A DNA stretch of 64,000 nucleotides from Circinella minor (taxonomy: Eukaryota > Mucoromycota > Mucoromycetes > Mucorales > Lichtheimiaceae): the NCBI GenBank assembly GCA_016758965.1, contig JAEPRB010000012.1, positions 1 through 64,000 of the forward strand, given 5' to 3'. Below, piece by piece: positions 51,066 to 64,000 of this stretch. The position numbers and the translations under genes are program-made. How positions within the stretch are numbered: the stretch's first letter is position 1; every line of letters starts with the position of its first letter. The notes under the pieces are model-generated. The model saw nothing but the letters and a program-made list of their open reading frames with translations. It was not told the DNA's origin and did not search any database.

Positions 51066-51469
51066 TCAATAACATTTCTTGAACACGTTCACAAAAAAAC
51101 TTCCTTCTTCCAAACCCCATAAAAAAAAGATAAAAAGAAAACTACACATTACTTGGATGACATGTCAGTAAGTTTAGCTTCGGTCTTTTCCAAGGACTCT
51201 TCGAGATTCTTAACTCGAATTTGCAAAGACAACAATTCGTGGTCCTTGGCAGTGTGTTCAGATTCAAGTTGCTTTACTTGGGCCTCGAGTTCATCAGCAT
51301 GTGCGTTAGCTTCATCGGCTTCGCTGCGAAGAGTTGCAAGTTTCTAAAAACACAGAAACATGTCCAATTAATGTTTGTTTCTTTTTTTCTCCTCTGTTTA
51401 TAGTAAAATGAATTTATATATAATAGAACCATGTAAGAAAAAAAAACTTACTTCCTTGAATTTTTCCAT
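50809..51469 (-). CDS. short tropomyosin (actin-filament coiled coil)
   Basis: 123 residues from exons 51452-51469, 51153-51343 and 50809-50971. It is a continuous heptad coiled coil with almost no Pro or Gly: it starts MEKFKEKLATLRSEADEANA (fungal tropomyosins start similarly, MD/EKL/FREK), has a middle ELLSLQIRVKNLEESLEKTE, and ends KYKTAKAELDELARQFDEL, the conserved C-terminal overlap region. Tropomyosin polymerises head-to-tail along formin-built actin cables. Family members in yeasts are 161 (Cdc8, Tpm2) or 199 residues (Tpm1); this one is 38 shorter than the smaller class. I searched both introns and found no missing coding exon. A (CA)n(TA)n repeat sits in intron 2 (51025-51065). Confidence 0.9.
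51025..51065. repeat. (CA)n(TA)n compound microsatellite
   Basis: About eleven CA units followed by about ten TA units inside tropomyosin intron 2. Confidence 0.95.
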
Positions 51470-52411
51470 GATGTTTAAATAAAAAAGTTATAAATAGTTA
51501 AGAAAGAAAGAGAGCAAGAAAAAAAGACCGCGAAAGGCTTTAACGCACAGCACCAGATGACGCTCAAAAGACACGCGCCCCCTCTTCCTCTTTTTGCTTC
51601 TCCTACCAACCAATGGAATTTAGTGCCTGTGCTTTTTTCTGGGTGCTGGGTATTTATCTTTTATATACCACATGTAATGTGCTATAAAAAACGTAGTATA
51701 CCTCGTTTTCTTGTAAAATAAAATAAAAAAAGAGCGTATGATCATATATACAGTACATATTGCAGAAATAGAGAGCAGTTTTATTATCTATTTTTTACCT
51801 CTCTTTCCCCTTCGTCATCAGACATGTCACTCTATCGCCATATAAACTATTATAGAAAGCTGTTGCTAAGAGATAACAGTCATGATTTCTATACACTGAC
51901 ACCTGGGAACTGCTCCATAGATAATCGGTTATCACATAATTCTATAATAGCTAAAGTTATCATAAAACAAAATCTTCATCAACAATACTAATAACCATGA
52001 AAAGAGGTTTACTTCTCAAGACCACACAACTCATCATCATTATATTGTACATATAAAAGGGAGTATAGACACAAGCACGGTTTTTTTTTCTAAGAAAAAA
52101 AATATATTTTAATAACGACTTTTAGTGAATAATGATAAAAAAAAGTTAGTCTTGTTTATGTTCATGTATTTTTTTTTAAAAAAAAATATGCGAAAGTTTG
52201 AGTGGCATATTTATGACGGACTTGTTTGGTGACTTTTCTATGAAATAAAAAAAAATGCTTGGTTAATGAACAAGTAATTTTTTTTTTACCCTTTTCTTTT
52301 TGAAATAAAACTTTCCACTTTAAAATAAACTCTATATACCCCCAACCCCCATCTCTCTCCCTTCTCTCCCATTCTCTCTTTTTTTTCCTTTTTCTCCCAG
52401 GGTTCTATAAA
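51470..52411. other. divergent promoter region, tropomyosin / ING
   Basis: Tropomyosin-proximal part is GC-richer (51530-51620). The ING side has long C/T-rich tracts just before the ATG (52335-52400). No gene supported. Confidence 0.5.
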
Positions 52412-53689
52412 ATGAGTATGTCGATAGCAGATATATTTGAAGACTATGTAGAAAGTAAGTTATTATCATTTTTCTCGACAATAACAATAACAATAATAAT
52501 AATATACTTTGCTCATGTATTACTTATTATCGTTAGGTCTTCAAAATCTCCCTGGTGAAATCGATCAAAACATGCAAGAACTACGTAACATGGACGAAGA
52601 ATTTCAACGTAAACAACAACAGCATACTGTTTCTTTCTCTTTCATTCACTTTTTTTTTCTTTGAAAAAAATAATTGGAACGAAACGAGCTAATAACAACA
52701 AACGATGATAAAAATAAAATATAGGCATTCGCGAAACATACACTAAACTTCGACGATCCTATACTAAAGTACTACGAAACAATAATAATGCCAACACTTC
52801 TTCTGTCAGCTTTACACAATCACGATCTCAATTGGATAAAGAATATAAAAAAGCAGTAAACAAACAGGATCAGAAAATCGAATTAGCATTACGCATGTAT
52901 GATTTAGTGTCAAAACATATCGAACGTATTGATTCACAAATGGCAAAAAGTGGTATCGATGGCGATTGGATCAATAATAACGCCAATGGAGCTCATGGTT
53001 ATATGAATGGACACACCACAGCTTCAACAACGGCAGCGATTACATCAACGACAGCGTCACGAAAAAGAGCAGCGCCAAATGGTTGGGATGATTGGAGAAA
53101 TGGTAGTGTTGATGGTGGACCACGTAAACGATCATCATTGGGTCCTTCATCGATTAGGAAAAGGTGAAGATAGATAGCTAGATAGATAGATAGACATAAA
53201 TAGGATGATGATTCAATGTGTACTTTAGGATGTGTATATATGTGTGTGCTTCATATAAGAAAAGGAGGAAAGGATTATTACTCATTGTATATGTGTATTA
53301 GAACACATCATTCTTCCAGACCTAATCCATCTACAAGTCATCATGGATCATTAGCCGAGTTGGAAATTGATCCTAATGAACCTCGTTATTGTATCTGTAA
53401 TCAAGTCTCTTTTGGAGATATGGTTGGATGCGATGGCGAGAATGTAAGTTCTTTTCTTTCTATCTTTATAACTTCATATATAAAATCCTATATATATATC
53501 TATATAAAAATATTATTAGTATGTTGACCAATATATACATATGTTTAATAGTGTGAAAAAGAATGGTTCCATTACCAATGTGTTGGATTAGTAGAACCAC
53601 CAGGAGGAAAATGGTACTGTGATGATTGTGCCAATGGTGATGATAACTATAGGAAACGACTCAAGCGCCTGAGTGATGATATCGTCTGA
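52412..53689 (+). CDS. ING-family protein with C-terminal PHD finger
   Basis: 277 residues from exons 52412-52454, 52537-52608, 52725-53163, 53302-53443 and 53552-53689. The N-terminal ING domain reads [32 protein letters not shown], then [21 protein letters not shown] Thr/Ala/Asn linker with basic [11 protein letters not shown] and RKRSSLG follows. The PHD is complete: [38 protein letters not shown] (C4HC3 pattern, aromatic cage Tyr/Trp visible), with a basic tail [14 protein letters not shown] PHDs read H3K4 methylation and recruit histone acetyltransferase or Rpd3/Sin3 complexes (Yng1/Yng2/Pho23). Which complex this one joins cannot be told from sequence alone. The PHD is split by the last intron. 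Confidence 0.92.
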
Positions 53690-54127
53690 TGAAATCATCT
53701 CTCTCTTTTTTTCTTCTTCGTTAGCAACACCCCCACCCATCCACTTAGCATTACTCTTTTTATACATCTATCCAAATAAGTCTGAAAATTACCTATAGTC
53801 CTTTACAAAAAAAAAACATCAAATCAAAAAGGAAATAGTGCGAGTCAAAGCAAACCAAAAAAAAAAAAAAATTAAATTGTAGATACCATTGTTTATATTG
53901 AATTACAAAAAAATATTATAAACACCTTTAAGCCATATACATCCATACATTAATGTTATATGCATATCATAATATATTGAGGGGGGGATTTTGTGGGAAT
54001 GAAGAGGAAAGTTATACAGAAGAATGAAAAGAAAATATATATATATATATACGAATTGTTGCGATGAAAGAGAAAAATATATTCATATTCTATTGAGTAT
54101 TATTATTGGGTTTTGGTTTAGTCTTGC
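53690..54127. other. convergent 3' intergenic region
   Basis: A-rich DNA between ING (+) and phosphofructokinase (-), with an (AT)n run near 54034-54050. Nothing else seen. Confidence 0.5.
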
Positions 54128-57391
<3,264 letters not shown>

Positions 57392-58190
57392 TTTTGCTTC
57401 TGTTGTTGTATAAAGAAAAGGAAAATGAAAAGAAAAAAGTGAAAATGAAAAACAAGAAAAGAAACGGAAAAAGATTCGCGTAAACTGAATTTTGCGGGAA
57501 AAAAAGGAATATGCAAAAAAAAGAGTAAAGAAAAGAAAGATCGCGGTTGATGAAAAATTTATACTTGCACACATTACTGCTAAACGCATGGCGGTGTATA
57601 ACTTGAGGATCACCGCGTTGATGTTGATAAAAAAAAATGATGATGGTTGTTGATGTTGATTAGATAAGAAAAAATTATTTCCTTGTATTAGCTTTATACT
57701 ATGGTGAATGAAGAAAAAAAAAATCAAGCTGATCTTTTTTTTTCTCGTCTCATCCAATTTTTTTTTATTAAAACATGTCATTTTTTTTTTCTAACTCTAA
57801 TTATCATTATTAAAAAACTTATAAAAAATAACATGATATCATAATATGATACCACCGAAGAAACCAACGGTGTTGTGTTACACGACCCTTATTGAAAGCG
57901 GAGGAGAATGAATGCCAATGACGTAAAGAGGATTATAATTATAATGATAAAATATATAAATGATTGATTAAATAAAAATTTACAATACAACGAAAGAAAA
58001 CGGTCAAAAAAGGAGAAGAAACGTCAATAAACTGAATTAAAAGGAAGAGATGCAAAATAAAAATAAAAAACAAGATGCGTTAAAAGAAAGAAAAAAATAA
58101 GGGAATGCTTGTTTTTTTATGTTTTCTATAAGTGATAATAATAAATATGATAATAATAATAATAGCAGTAAAATAAATCTTTTGTATCTT
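57392..58190. other. PFK promoter and ORT1-type 3' spacer
   Basis: T-rich and A-rich DNA including a long A/G-rich stretch just upstream of the PFK ATG. Open frames here are low-complexity. No gene supported. Confidence 0.5.
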
Positions 58191-59595
58191 TTATCCGAAG
58201 TAGTCTGAAAGTGTTTCATAAGTCAAAAAGATAATTGCACTTGTCGGTAAGCTTCTGGCAACCGTAATTCCACAACCTCGATAGAAACCTTTGATGCCAG
58301 CACCTGCATAGACTTCCCGAGTTGTTTGAATAAATGATCTAGGTCGAGCGCTCCCCAGGAGTTCTTGATCCGTTTGCATATGAGATTTAATGACATCCAC
58401 TGGATAAAATGAAAGATTGTAACCAGCACCACCTAATCCACCTGCCAACATCAATTCAGCAGCACTTAAATCCTTCTTATTGGTTGTATTACGACGACGC
58501 ATCATAACAGCACATGCATATTCATAAACACCAAACCAAAAGGCGCCACCACCTGCTTCACGAATTAAAGTAGCTAAATAACCACGGTAAAATCCACTTA
58601 AACCCTGGTTCTTCAAGGTATAACTGATCACATGCATTGGACCACGGTATCGAATGGAACGGGTTGTTGTGTTTTGATTTCCAGCTATTGCTGCACCTGT
58701 ACTTTCGGCTAGTTGGACTTGTAATTTACATTTAACAAGTTCAACAGGTGTTAATACAAAGGATGCCATGGCACCAGAGGCAGTACCTGCAAGAACAAGT
58801 TGTGGTAATGAAAGTGGGGGAAGATTAGCTTCAGCCATTTGTGACATAGCAACTCGCTCTTCAGCCGTAGCGGAATACTCTCGGATCAATCGTTGTACTT
58901 GTCGGTAGCCAACAAATAGTGCGGCATTTTCAACCATAGATCCAACCATCGGTGATGCCATACCCTAAATTTTAAATATTCATCAGTCAAAAAGTGGCAA
59001 TATGCATATACGTTTTTTGCCCCCCAACAAAAAAAAAAGCTAAAATCACGCATGATAAAAATAATCCCTCTTTATCATAAAATTAAATAATAATAATAAT
59101 AATAACTCACTGTAAATAATCCCCGCAAACCTTCTTGCTTAATAGTACACTTAAAACAATGCCATGGCCCATTAAAATAAGGGCGATCTAATGGTTGAGT
59201 TTGTAGTCTAACTTTAATTGTATCAAATGGGTATTCAACAAATTTTCCAACCATGCCAGCAATCTATGTTAACCTCAATTTAATTAGTCCTCTATTATAA
59301 GTTACCAGGGTATACCCCTTCCAATTTCCCCCAAAAAAAAAGATGGAAGATAAAATAAAATTACAACACACGCGAACACCATCATAATCCTTTTCATAAT
59401 CATCATTTATTCACCCCTTTTCATATAATATATCTCATAATTAAAATAAATGCTTACAGATCCATATAACAAATCATCCAATTGCCGACGAAGGTTGGAT
59501 TTAGGCAGTTTTTCTTGTGGAAGTACAACTGGGGAGGGTGTCGATAATTGACTCGCAGCAGTCGTTAAAGTTTGGTTTTGTTGACTATGTTCCAT
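58191..59595 (-). CDS. mitochondrial carrier, ornithine carrier type (ORT1/ARG11)
   Basis: 354 residues from exons 59458-59595, 59111-59263 and 58191-58964. Three mitochondrial-carrier repeats are visible, with signatures EYPFDTIKVRLQTQP, TPVELVKCKLQVQL and YPVDVIKSHMQTDQ, each with a matching downstream Gly motif (GLRGLFTGMASP, GLSGFYRGYLAT, GIKGFYRGCGIT). The second-repeat signature PVELVKCKLQV and the third (PVDVIKSHMQT) are those of the ornithine carrier Ort1/Arg11 and carnitine-carrier relatives. It would exchange cytosolic and matrix ornithine for arginine biosynthesis. Six inner-membrane helices expected. The N-terminal ~45 residues are Gln/Thr/Ser-rich and nonconserved. Substrate assignment is by family resemblance. 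Confidence 0.88.
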
Positions 59596-61672
59596 ATTTT
59601 AATAGTAGTGATAAATTTTTTATTGTTGCTGTCAAATGGCTTTTCGAGGTGGAGAAAATAAAAGGATAAAGGGGAATGAATTAGTACTTTAAAAATAAAA
59701 AAGAAAATGAATGGGAAATAAAGAAAGAAAAAAAAAAGGTAGGTGATGAGGGGGGGATAAACCGCACTTTTTATATAAGTTTTGCGAGAGGTATTATTAT
59801 ATTGTTTTGTAACCAAAAGGTTAGGTGGTCGATAACTGACAAGGAAAAAGAGAGAAAAAAAAAAAAAAAAGCTCATTGATAAAAAAAAATTCGATAGTTT
59901 AAATGGATGAATAGTGACTGGTTTTGCTCTTCAAATTGAATTTTTTTTTTTCAGACAAAGCTTGAGTCATTTTATTTTATTTTTATTTATTTTTGCCACT
60001 CCACACAACAGAACAAAAAAAAAGCCCTCCTTTTGGTTGTTTTTGGTTGAGTATCAATGTCGCTTAGGGATAATTTAATTTCTTAAAATAATTTATGTAA
60101 CCATAACAATTTGTTTGAATAGATATGATTTTTGTTTTAGTTGTCTCTTTCAATCCCACATCGCCCAGGTACATACTGTGCTACACAACAATGTGGAGAT
60201 ATAAAATATGTTTCAATTCGCATAATGTATTACGCTCGGAGATCTTTTTTTTTAAAGTTCGAGCTAATTTACCTGAGGGGGGTTCGTTATTTTCCATGTG
60301 TGAAACAATATACGAAGGTGAGGTAAAAAAAAGAAAAAAAGGACGAATAGAAAATGTTTTTCTATGATTAAAATATTTGTTCCATTGATTTCAGAATAAT
60401 ACAACAATCTTGCTCATATACAATATAGCTCATTATAGTAGCTAAGTGTCTTTATTGTGCTATTTTACGAATGAAAATTTCTGCATCAAATCACTGGTAA
60501 TCCTTAAAAGGGCGAATATTTTTGTTGAGCATTATAGGTAAAGATCGGGGTGGTTTTGACAGATGAAATTAAAAAGCAAAACTGTTCATTATACATTTTC
60601 TCTAATAACAACGTAACTTTACTGTTTTAATGGAAGAAAAATCATCGAAATCACATTTTTCCGATATTGCTCTTTCTTCGAAATACATAGTGCTCGCCTA
60701 GCAAGTAGCTATTTCATCTTCTCTGGTTTTATTAGCTATTGCTCTAGTTCTAATGACTCTTTTTATGACTAAGAAGCTGCAACTGCATTAAATTTAACAG
60801 TAAAAAACGGATATGATGTATCATAACTTTTTCGTGACAATTCGTACCCACGCAAGATAACTATTCTTTTTTAAATAATTTTCTATTTTTAACCCTTGGG
60901 CTACGTATAAATCGCTTTTTCAGTTTCTATTAACGCGTTGCTCTCAGTTATTATGTAACATGGGGTTTAGCTTCAATTAATTGACATCAACAAAACTATA
61001 TGAGTAATGATTGATATAAAGACACAACGATAACGCCGCCATAAAAACTGAGGCATTATTAAATGAACTTGCTAAATCTACTACGCATTATAAGTCTTTT
61101 TAATGAAAATTAATAACAGGCACAAAAACACATGAACTCGACAGGAGAAATATAATAGCGTTAAGATATATAAAGAATTATTTTATCATTGGTGTACTGT
61201 ACGTAAAATAGTTTATAAGTACATAGTTACCATGATGTTAAGAGGGGATAAATGAAACAGAATCGAAATAGTGGTGAGCTGTGTTGACGAATACAGTATC
61301 ATATTTTTTTTGGTCGAAAAAAAAAGCAATTACTCCTGTAGGAAATTATATCCCCCCTCCAAAAAAAAAATAACAAGTCAGACTACTATAATATGCCTAA
61401 ATAATAGATATTTTGTCCAGTTCTCATGGTCCATTCATTTACCTTGAGTTGACTGTGATTGGTATCCAAGCTATATAACATAGCACGGTTATTTATAAAT
61501 TGACAACATAAAGTAAGTGTAAGGCAACAAAATAATAAATGGTTCATCATGAACAGCCAAAACCAGTATCATATCTTTAAGCAATTCTTCTTTATAGTTG
61601 GATAGCAATAGATAAAAGAAGGACAAGTATGACATGTTCTTTGGAGACGAAAGGGAAATGTGTGTAGAGGTA
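59596..61672. other. long AT-rich gene-poor region
   Basis: Includes the carrier promoter and about 2 kb without a credible gene. Short ORFs near 60125-60367 overlap in two frames, contain homopolymers and match nothing I know. Confidence 0.5.
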
Positions 61673-62250
61673 CAGTAGATTTCGGCTAAACTGGTACTCT
61701 GCACATGTGAATATCTGGCTTAATTGTTTAAACCAAGCTGGGCAGCTACAGAATACACTGTATATAATAATTAGGTTCAGCTGCGCATGGTAGAAAGATA
61801 ATAGTTGATATATTACAGGTAGTTGTAGTAAAAAAAATGATAACATCTATATATTGACAATGGACCAGCAATTTGAACAATTAATTAATCAATCTACAAT
61901 AAAGAAACTATTTGTATATAATAAGGAAAGTAGCCTAGTTGTATAAATGTAAAGATATAAGTATATGAAAAGAAGAAAAAAATATGGGATGTGGGCTAGG
62001 CGAAAAAGTCCTTCATTATCACTTGATGACAAAAATGATATGAATGTTTTCCATTCGTTCCATAAAAGAAAAAGCTTAGATGAAATTTAAGCAACCTCGT
62101 ATGATCAATTTTACCATTTAAAGAATTGTGTTTTATAATAGAATATTATAAACCCAGTGACTATTTGGGCAAGATCACCAAGAAAATAAAGATATAATTG
62201 AAAGATATAACCGGTTTAGAGGAATACTGGTTTAGAGAGAGAAATTACTC
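61673..62250. mobile_element. 578-bp diverged copy of the TA-flanked TIR element
   Basis: The left end CAGTAGATTTCGGCTAAACT (after TA) matches the left end of the element at 22820 through GGTACTC and into the following 30 bases (ATGTGAATAT..GGCTTAATTG versus ATGTGAGGAT..TAGCGAATTG). The right end ACTGGTTTAGAGAGAGAAAT..CTC, followed by TA, is a degenerate inverted copy. The inner right region AAACCCAGTGACTATTTGGG.. aligns with AAACCCAGTAAATATTTAGG.. near 23480. A shared internal fragment SLSLDDKNDMNVFH (about 62010-62060) parallels the decayed transposase stretch of the other copy. No intact ORF. Confidence 0.7.
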
Positions 62251-63543
62251 TAACTTGTTAGACGATAATCATCACAAGCAATTGTGATGTTTTTTTTTTC
62301 TTTACATACTAGAACTTTGTAAAACATATAGAAGCTAGTTTATCTAGTATAGGTAACTTCATTAACCAGTTACAGTAGCAGTTTTACTCTACTACGTAGT
62401 CATTATTATTTTTATTTACGTACGTAGCTAATAAAAGAAATGAAAATTTAACGTATACCTATTATTGCAAAGAGTGCAATTGTACAACAGAAGGCTCTAA
62501 ATGGTTGATTACTGTTAGTTTTTTTTTTTTTTTTTGCTGCATGCAACATACTAAAAAATTCCTGCACATAAATAAGAAGGTGGGAAAAAATAAGACATTA
62601 TACGTGGTCATTAACCCCTTCTAGGACATATAATATCCATGATAGTCGGATCAGTATATATATATAATTATAATACTATATTACAATCCTTCTAATTCAT
62701 ATTCGAATAAATCTTCTTCTTTTCAAAGAATGACTTGTATAGAACAATTAGGATTTTCGATGGTTGCGAAATTACTTACAATTTGCAAAAGATTGACATA
62801 TCGTACTTTCTATTTTTCTTACCGTGCTCAATTTGCGAGGAATTACATATATAATATGGTATCGCCAAATCTATGAACAATTTAAAAGGTCATATACAAT
62901 ATCCATAAAAGGTGAAAGTCATACGTCTAGCATCTTTCCGATTTTTTAATGAGTTACTATAAAGATTCTCATTATCAGTGTGTGATCTAAACATATAAAA
63001 GGATAATGCATTTATTATTTAGAGTGGGGAAGCTCGGAAGCTATGCACAGTCCCTGTTGTTGTTAATTGTTGTTGTCGTCGTCGTGTTATGTTGTGCAAT
63101 ATGACGCACCCTGAAGATGGTGAGGGGGCACGGACGGAAAAAGAATAGAAATATGCGATATAGAATAGGTAATAATATTTATAAAGTAAAGTAAAGTAAA
63201 ATAAAATAAAATAAAAAGATGCCCCTCTAAAAAAAAACCAATATATTTTTTTGACCTTGTGAGTATTATAATATAACACTACATTTAAGGTTAAAATCAT
63301 CTAATCAAATGAAAAAAGGATCGGACCCAGAAGTAAGGCAAATGTTATATGGTATAATGGATCGTGAGAGGTTTACGCTGACTCGAAAAACAGACTACGT
63401 ACTATACCTGTGTAACAACCCAAGGACTGTTGTTCGCTTTATCTTTTTTTTTTTTTATAAAAAGGTGAACACCGAACGTTAGTATTTGACTTGTTTCTTT
63501 ACCTCTTTTTTAATCTTTTGACAACAAACTAAACATATCTAAA
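62251..63543. promoter_or_regulatory. spacer and metallothionein promoter
   Basis: Mostly AT-rich. A TATA box TATAAAAAGG lies at 63456-63465, about 80 bp before the metallothionein ATG. At 63372-63381, TTTACGCTGA fits the yeast copper-factor Ace1/Cup2 consensus HTHNNGCTGD. Simple repeats at about 63182-63216 are (AAAGT/AAAAT)n. No gene supported. Regulatory roles are inferred. Confidence 0.45.
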
Positions 63544-63824
63544 ATGCAAAACGGTGGACCATGCTGTGGGTAAGTTCATATAATTCAAACTTTTTTTTTT
63601 TACCTTCTCAATTATATTTTTTTTGGAATATATGTAATATGTAATCATTATGTCATACACTCCCTCTTCCAAATCTGGATATTATTTATTTATTTATTTG
63701 CATGGGCCAACAACTTGGCATGAATGTTTATATATCAACCAGATTGCTCACTAATTTTTATTTATTTATTAACAGAAACTGCGGTACTAACTGCACTTGT
63801 GCTGGATGCAGCTGCAAGAAATAA
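63544..63824 (+). CDS. 24-residue metallothionein
   Basis: Two exons, 63544-63569 and 63776-63824, joined in phase 2 within a Gly codon (donor gtaagt, acceptor aacag). The mature frame encodes 24 residues with seven cysteines at positions 7, 8, 11, 15, 17, 20 and 22, ending CSCKK, with no aromatic or aliphatic bulky residues except the initiator Met. This size and Cys count match the classic fungal copper metallothionein class (e.g. Neurospora CuMT, 25 residues, seven Cys) although the spacing (CC at the start, several CxC) differs. Function: cytosolic copper/heavy-metal chelation. A strong TATA box precedes it. Too short for ordinary ORF callers; each exon alone is meaningless. Confidence 0.85.
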
Positions 63825-64000
63825 ATGTTTTTTAAACAAGCCCTCTTTGAAGTTTTGAGAAAAAAAAATGAATTAGTAAAACAAGGATACTAAGTTCATA
63901 ACGGATTCAAGGACCTTTTTATTTTGTTTATTATCCTTCTTTCCCCCTGTTTCCCCTGTTTTAACTTCCTTTTTTTTTTATCAATAATCTTCTTTATAAT
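63825..64000. other. metallothionein 3' flank
   Basis: Contains the presumed 3' UTR with A-runs. No AATAAA stands out. Confidence 0.4.

Noticed and set aside
60125..60367. Two overlapping 60-80 codon ORFs
   Set aside because: They overlap in different frames, contain poly-K/F from homopolymers and show no domain or splice context.

Overview
The window is a nuclear chromosome segment from an early-diverging filamentous fungus, most likely Mucoromycota (probably Mucorales). Evidence: very AT-rich intergenic DNA, many short GT..AG introns (often 50-130 bp), eukaryotic gene content, a mitochondrial complex I subunit gene (NDUFB3) that yeasts lack, and pogo/Tigger-like terminal repeats. I saw no bacterial operon, tRNA, rRNA or CRISPR feature. 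Exon structures were built by hand. Wherever I give full exon coordinates, the summed length is a multiple of three and the protein matches its family across the junctions.

Layout. 0.5-10.1 kb (-): one 23-exon gene for a 2,491-residue class X hybrid histidine kinase. 11.5-12.1 kb (-): mitoribosomal mS41/FYV4. 13.0-14.6 kb (+): F-box protein with a Cys-rich tail. 14.9-15.1 kb (+): NDUFB3-like complex I subunit. 15.8-18.1 kb (-): mitochondrial HSP70. 18.9-20.4 kb (+): divergent TFIIB-like protein. 20.8-21.6 kb (-): Cu/Zn superoxide dismutase. 22.8-23.6 kb: TA-flanked inverted-repeat element. 25.2-26.0 kb (+): small F-box protein. 27.9-28.6 kb: assembly gap, followed by a two-level tandem repeat and a decayed 2-3 kb tract. 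31.6-33.1 kb: broken unknown gene. 33.6-36.0 kb (-): TPR/F-box/LRR protein of Pof3/Dia2 layout. 37.0-38.5 kb (-) NKAP and 38.7-39.4 kb (+) SRP14 share one short intergenic promoter. 39.6-40.8 kb (-): MAK16. 41.9-44.4 kb (+): Rxt3. 45-47.2 kb: decayed gene with a tandem array and an 85-bp TIR-only mini-element. 47.4-48.5 kb (+): TVP18. 48.8-50.3 kb (-): HAD hydrolase with an 11-nt microexon. 50.8-51.5 kb (-): tropomyosin of only 123 residues. 52.4-53.7 kb (+): ING/PHD protein. 54.1-57.4 kb (-): 6-phosphofructokinase. 58.2-59.6 kb (-): ORT1/ARG11-type mitochondrial carrier. 61.7-62.3 kb: second copy of the inverted-repeat element. 63.5-63.8 kb (+): 24-residue metallothionein.

The genes are ordinary unlinked eukaryotic units. 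Some share themes: mitochondria (mS41, NDUFB3, HSP70, carrier), copper/oxidative stress (SOD, metallothionein) and Rpd3L-type chromatin regulation (Rxt3 and ING). I found no convincing new multi-gene system. The most notable observations are the three-period tropomyosin, the related TIR elements carrying decayed transposase remnants, the array-like mini-element inside a decayed gene, the 11-nt microexon, the tiny metallothionein and the inactivated modules of the giant histidine kinase.
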